Position numbers and translations under genes: made by a program
Assembly: GCA_030692765.1 (NCBI GenBank)
Contig: JAUYUB010000008.1
Location: 30,228 to 94,227, forward strand
Length of the DNA: 64,000 nt
Direction of reading: 5' to 3'
Origin: Sulfuricurvum sp.
GTDB lineage: Bacteria > Campylobacterota > Campylobacteria > Campylobacterales > Sulfurimonadaceae
Shown: one piece after another, positions 60,145-64,000 of the stretch
Layout: each line of letters begins with the position of its first letter
Numbering within the stretch: position 1 is the first letter of the stretch
Notes under the pieces: model-generated
The model's database searches: none
The model's input: the letters and a program-made list of their open reading frames with translations, nothing else
What the model was told of the DNA's origin: nothing

Positions 60145-62745
60145 ATGAATGCCCCCCAAACAATCTATTTTAATGATTATCGTCCAAGCGATTATACTAT
60201 TACCACTTGCCAGTTAGAATTTATTATCGAAAATAGTTCTACCCGTGTGGACAATGTCATGGAGATCAAACGTCAAAATCCGCAGGCCAAAGAGATACGC
60301 TTGAATGGCGAGATGTTGGATTTAGAACTGTTGTGGGTCAATGATACTTTGTACGATGAGAGCATGTATACGCTCCAAGAAGATGCAGTGATCATTCCTC
60401 TGGATGCTGATGTTACTCGAATACGAGTCATAACCCGTATCTACCCCGATGAAAATATGGCCTTGGAAGGATTGTACCGTTCAGGCGGAATCTGGTGTAC
60501 GCAAAATGAGCCTGAAGGATTTCGCCGTGTCACCTATTTTCTGGATCGTCCTGATGTTATGACACGCTTTACGACGAAGATCATCGCCTCTCTTAAAGAT
60601 TGTCCTGTGATATTGGGTAACGGTAACCTGGCGGGTACGGCAACGCTTGAAAACGGAAAACACATTGCGGTATGGGAAGATCCGATTCCAAAGCCAGCGT
60701 ATCTTTTTGCATTGGTCGCAGGAGACCTTGGAAGCATACACGATACGTTTGTCACCATGAGCGGTAAGAAAGTCGCATTGGCTATCTATTGTGACAAGGG
60801 TAATGAGAACAAGTGTCATCATGCGATGAGGTCATTGAAAAAATCGATGACATGGGACGAAGAGGTATATGGTCGTGAATATGATCTAAGTGTTTATAAT
60901 ATTGTCGCAGTAGACAGTTTTAACATGGGGGCGATGGAGAACAAGGGGCTTAATATCTTTAATTCCCATTATGTACTGGCCGATGAACACAGCGCAACCG
61001 ATGGGGATTTTATGGGAATAGAGAGTGTGATCGCTCATGAGTATTTTCATAACTGGACGGGAAACCGTATCACGTGCCGAAACTGGTTTGAGTTGACCCT
61101 CAAAGAGGGGCTGACCGTCTTTAGAGATCAATGTTTCAGTGCGGACATGAACTCGCAGCTCATACAGCGTCTGGATGATGTCAGATCGCTTCGTGAACGT
61201 CAGTATGTTGAGGATGCAGGTCCTACGGCTCATCCGATCAAACCGGATCACTATATAGAGATCAATAACTTTTACACCGCAACGGTCTATGAAAAAGGGG
61301 CGGAAGTAATACGGATGCTGCATACGCTGTTGGGTGAGGAGGGGTTTCGCCGTGCAACGGATCGTTATTTTGAGAACTTTGACGGTCAAGCTGTAGGTAC
61401 GGAAGAGTTTTTATGGGCAATGCAGCAGGAAAGTCCGATTGATTTAACCCAGTTTAAGCGCTGGTATTCTCAAGAGCGAACGCCAATATTATCAATTTCC
61501 AGTAAGTATGACGATAAAACGCAGACGCTTACGCTCACTATTCGACAGCAAGTTCCTAAAAATGTTCATAATCAAGAGCAGCTCCCTTATGCTATGCCCT
61601 TTGGAATTGGACTTTTAGACTCAAAGGGCCGTGAGTTTGAACTCAAAAGTGCCAATGCAACCATCTTGCGTGATGGAGTGGTATGGATAGATAAGCAGGT
61701 TAACGATCTGGTATTTGAAAATATCAGCGAAGCACCGAAACTATCACTCAACCGTAACTTTAGCGCTCCGGTACGCATAGAGTGCAGTGAAATCGACTAT
61801 TCCTTTTTGATGGCACATGATACGGATGGATTTGTCCGTTATGAAGCGGCACAGCAGTTTGCCATAGCAACGCTGCAATCGATGATGGATGGAGAGGAGC
61901 CCAGTATCGCGTATGTAAATGCGTATGGGAAGATTCTTGAAGATACGACGATAGAAAACATGTATAAATCGCAGCTTTTAGAGTTACCGACATTATCGAT
62001 GATGATGCAGTTTCAAGAGGTTATTGATGTTCAAGCGATACATAAGGCCCTCGAAAAATTAAAAGCTACCCTCGCAAGCCGTTTTACAGAGAGTATAGAA
62101 ACACAGGTTTATGATCTGTATGACCCGCTGAACAGTTCCATTGATGCGCTCAGTATGGGTAAGAGGGCATTGAAAAATCGCCTTTTATCGTTGTTGGTAT
62201 GTTTGGGCGATGAGGTACATGCATCCTTATGCAAACGTTATTATGATGAATCGTGCAGTATGACCGATCGTCTGTCAATGCTTGATCTGCTGGAAAATTA
62301 TGCACCCCATTTGGCAAAAGAGGCTTTTGAAGATTTTTACAAGCGTCATGATGACAATACGTTGGTGATGAACAAATACTTCTCCCTTTTGGCCTCTTCA
62401 CGGCGTGAGGGAACCTTGCAACGGGTGATCGCGCTGCAAGAAGACAAAGCCTTTGATGAGAAGGTTCCGAATTTAGTTCGCGCTCTCATCGGATCATTTG
62501 CACGTAATCCAGTTGCATTTCATGAAGCCAGCGGTAGCGGATATGATTTTGTTGCTGATAAAATCATCGAAGTAGACGGATTCAATCCTCAAATCGCATC
62601 AGGACTGGCCGGTGCTTTTAAAAGCTACGAGAAACTTTGTCCTATACAAAAAGGAAAAATGGGGAGTGCTTTGGAGAGAATTAAAAATCATCCGAACCTT
62701 TCCAATAATGTCAATGAAATTGTGAGTAAAGTCTTAAACTGTTGA
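60145..62745 (+). CDS. pepN: Aminopeptidase N (M1 family)
   Basis: The cytoplasmic zinc enzyme removes N-terminal residues from peptides. The 866 residues fit the Escherichia coli type: GAMEN (262-266) binds the peptide N-terminus, HEYFH (298-302) and Glu321 in KEGLTVF bind zinc, and Tyr in the YEKGAEVIRML region stabilises the transition state. The long C-terminal helical domain is complete. Ribosome site ATAAGGTTTTGAA. Confidence 0.96.
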   Translation: MNAPQTIYFNDYRPSDYTITTCQLEFIIENSSTRVDNVMEIKRQNPQAKEIRLNGEMLDLELLWVNDTLYDESMYTLQEDAVIIPLDADVTRIRVITRIYPDENMALEGLYRSGGIWCTQNEPEGFRRVTYFLDRPDVMTRFTTKIIASLKDCPVILGNGNLAGTATLENGKHIAVWEDPIPKPAYLFALVAGDLGSIHDTFVTMSGKKVALAIYCDKGNENKCHHAMRSLKKSMTWDEEVYGREYDLSVYNIVAVDSFNMGAMENKGLNIFNSHYVLADEHSATDGDFMGIESVIAHEYFHNWTGNRITCRNWFELTLKEGLTVFRDQCFSADMNSQLIQRLDDVRSLRERQYVEDAGPTAHPIKPDHYIEINNFYTATVYEKGAEVIRMLHTLLGEEGFRRATDRYFENFDGQAVGTEEFLWAMQQESPIDLTQFKRWYSQERTPILSISSKYDDKTQTLTLTIRQQVPKNVHNQEQLPYAMPFGIGLLDSKGREFELKSANATILRDGVVWIDKQVNDLVFENISEAPKLSLNRNFSAPVRIECSEIDYSFLMAHDTDGFVRYEAAQQFAIATLQSMMDGEEPSIAYVNAYGKILEDTTIENMYKSQLLELPTLSMMMQFQEVIDVQAIHKALEKLKATLASRFTESIETQVYDLYDPLNSSIDALSMGKRALKNRLLSLLVCLGDEVHASLCKRYYDESCSMTDRLSMLDLLENYAPHLAKEAFEDFYKRHDDNTLVMNKYFSLLASSRREGTLQRVIALQEDKAFDEKVPNLVRALIGSFARNPVAFHEASGSGYDFVADKIIEVDGFNPQIASGLAGAFKSYEKLCPIQKGKMGSALERIKNHPNLSNNVNEIVSKVLNC

Positions 62746-62767
62746 TATTTTTTTGATAGGTTTGGGC

Positions 62768-62773
62768 TATAAT
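62768..62773 (+). promoter_or_regulatory. Probable -10 box (TATAAT) for sqr
   Basis: TATAAT followed by CGATCAT lies 34 bases before the ATG at 62808. Confidence 0.55.
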
Positions 62774-62807
62774 CGATCATATGAACGATTTTCCCTAAGG
62801 AGACAAG

Positions 62808-64000
62808 ATGGCTAGATTGGTAGTTTTAGGCGGTGGAGTAGCAGGACACACGGCGGCAACTTTTGCGGCAGATTGGCTTGGCCGTGATCATGAGGTCATC
62901 GTTGTTACTCCCAATGCAAAATGGAACTGGATTCCCTCCAATATTTGGGTGGGTGTCGGTGAGATGACCAAAGAAGAGGTTACCTTTGATCTGGCCCCTG
63001 TTTATGCAAAAGCGGGTATTACCTACAAACAAGCCAAAGCGGTCAGTTTAAACCCGCAAGGCAGTCAAATCAGTGACAAACCGTTTGTGAGCATTGAATA
63101 CACAGGACAGGGCAAAGAAGGTCAGTTCGAAGAGATTACGTATGATTATCTCATCAACGCTACGGGACCGAAACTCAATTTTGGAGCAACTCCAGGCTTA
63201 GGAGAAGGGTCTCAGCTGGGAGAGCATACCGTTTCCGTCTGTACGGCAGACCATGCGGTTCATGCGGCGCAAGAGTTTGCAAAATGTATAGAAAAAATGA
63301 AAGCGGGTGAGCGTCAAAAGATCCTTATTGGCACAGGACATGGAATGTGCACGTGTCAGGGTGCCGCATTTGAATATATTTTCAATGTTGAGCATGAAAT
63401 TCGTAAAGCGGGTCTACGCGATATGGCCGATATTCAATGGATATCCAATGAGTCTTTTATGGGTGATTTCGGGATGGGCGGATTGCATATGAAAGTAGGC
63501 GGATATGTTGTCAGTTCACGTATTTTTACCGAGTCATTGTTTGCTGAGCGCGGTGTTAATTATATTACCGGTGCACATGTAAACAAAGTAGAAAAAGGGA
63601 AAGTCTCTTATGAGCTTCTGGATGGCACTTTAGGTGAAGAAGCATTTGACTTTTCAATGTTGATTCCGCCATTTGCAGGTGTAGGTTTGAAGGCTTACGA
63701 CAAAGCAGGTGCGGATATTACCGATACGGTGTTCGCTCCAAACGGATTTATGAAAGTCGATGCCGATTATACAGTCAAACCGTACAGCGAGTGGAAAGCA
63801 TCCGATTGGCCTAAAACGTATCAAAATCCGACCTATAAAAATATTTTTGCGGCAGGGATAGCTTTTGCTCCTCCGCATCTTATTTCAAAACCTGCAAAAT
63901 CACCTAGCGGTACGGTGATTAATCCAACTCCTCCACGAACAGGAATGCCCAGTGGAATTATAGGTAAAGCAGTTGCTCGCAGTGTGTGTGATTTGATAAC
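62808..64000 (+). CDS. sqr: Sulfide:quinone oxidoreductase (3' partial)
   Basis: Sqr oxidises sulfide and reduces quinone at the membrane, using FAD. The 397 visible residues show the FAD site VVLGGGVAGHTAATFA at the N-terminus, NATGPKLNFGATPGLG, and three cysteines that can form the catalytic set: Cys in SVCTADHA and Cys-x-Cys in GMCTCQGAAFEY. The C-terminal part PPRTGMPSGIIGKAVARSVCD runs to the window edge. It resembles the type IV to VI Sqr common in Sulfurimonas relatives; the exact class needs phylogeny. Ribosome site CTAAGGAGACAAG is strong. Confidence 0.88.
   Translation, partial: MARLVVLGGGVAGHTAATFAADWLGRDHEVIVVTPNAKWNWIPSNIWVGVGEMTKEEVTFDLAPVYAKAGITYKQAKAVSLNPQGSQISDKPFVSIEYTGQGKEGQFEEITYDYLINATGPKLNFGATPGLGEGSQLGEHTVSVCTADHAVHAAQEFAKCIEKMKAGERQKILIGTGHGMCTCQGAAFEYIFNVEHEIRKAGLRDMADIQWISNESFMGDFGMGGLHMKVGGYVVSSRIFTESLFAERGVNYITGAHVNKVEKGKVSYELLDGTLGEEAFDFSMLIPPFAGVGLKAYDKAGADITDTVFAPNGFMKVDADYTVKPYSEWKASDWPKTYQNPTYKNIFAAGIAFAPPHLISKPAKSPSGTVINPTPPRTGMPSGIIGKAVARSVCDLI

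Overview
The window looks like the chromosome of a chemolithotrophic member of the Campylobacterota (epsilonproteobacteria), closest in style to Sulfurimonas or Sulfuricurvum. The support is a ferredoxin-type 2-oxoacid oxidoreductase of the reductive TCA kind, a sulfide:quinone oxidoreductase, Mqo beside citrate synthase, the gene order ilvB-ilvH-lpxD, short TATAAT/TAAAAT -10 boxes without an obvious -35, and a histidine-kinase family with the H-box IAHQWRQPLN. The genus is an inference; no 16S gene is present. Both ends cut through genes (2-oxoacid oxidoreductase gamma subunit on the left, Sqr on the right).

Layout. 1-5.7 kb: end of the oxidoreductase operon, two small repeat proteins (LRV, LRR), a coiled-coil protein, trigger factor, and the first of two hemerythrins. 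6.1-9.4 kb (minus strand): a tightly packed three-gene operon coding for a divergent ClpS-like protein, an 867-residue chimera of a ClpB-type AAA+ domain with an FtsH-type AAA+ and M41 domain, and a second hemerythrin. Key catalytic residues of the chimera (Walker B Glu of domain 1, HEAGH of the peptidase) are replaced. This is the best candidate for an undescribed system. 9.5-13.7 kb: SelO with a small partner, an OFA-type transporter, and the RNase P RNA gene. 13.7-18.7 kb: a restriction cassette (type IIG enzyme, unknown protein, DUF1016 nuclease) bounded by two imperfect copies of the 3' end of rnpB, which suggests insertion at rnpB. 18.7-19.9 kb: three small genes, one with an alpha/beta-hydrolase nucleophile elbow.

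20-38 kb is mostly housekeeping: LdtD-like L,D-transpeptidase with a Tat-exported YcbK-like peptidase, Mqo, citrate synthase, CoA-binding protein, threonine ammonia-lyase, a WD40 protein overlapping Ppx/GppA, a CZB chemoreceptor, a monohaem cytochrome c, ilvB-ilvH-lpxD, an SLT-like protein, an aspartate aminotransferase, a methyltransferase and a DUF420 membrane protein. 38.4-43.5 kb holds five overlapping genes for a LolA-like protein, two FtsX-type permeases, a LolD-like ATPase and a beta-barrel, plausibly one envelope-spanning export machine of unknown cargo.

44.3-56 kb is a dense signalling cluster: HD-GYP response regulator, FIST protein, four histidine kinases (two hybrid), a substrate-binding lipoprotein with no transporter, and a response regulator with an unrecognised 300-residue output region. 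The last part holds a YbgC thioesterase, a ferritin-like protein, a family-4-like uracil-DNA glycosylase, an EAL-HDOD protein with a degenerate EAL domain, aminopeptidase N and the start of sqr. Apart from the rnpB region, no stretch over 300 bases lacks a gene. I saw no tRNA, rRNA, CRISPR array or insertion sequence. All reading is by eye, without database searches.
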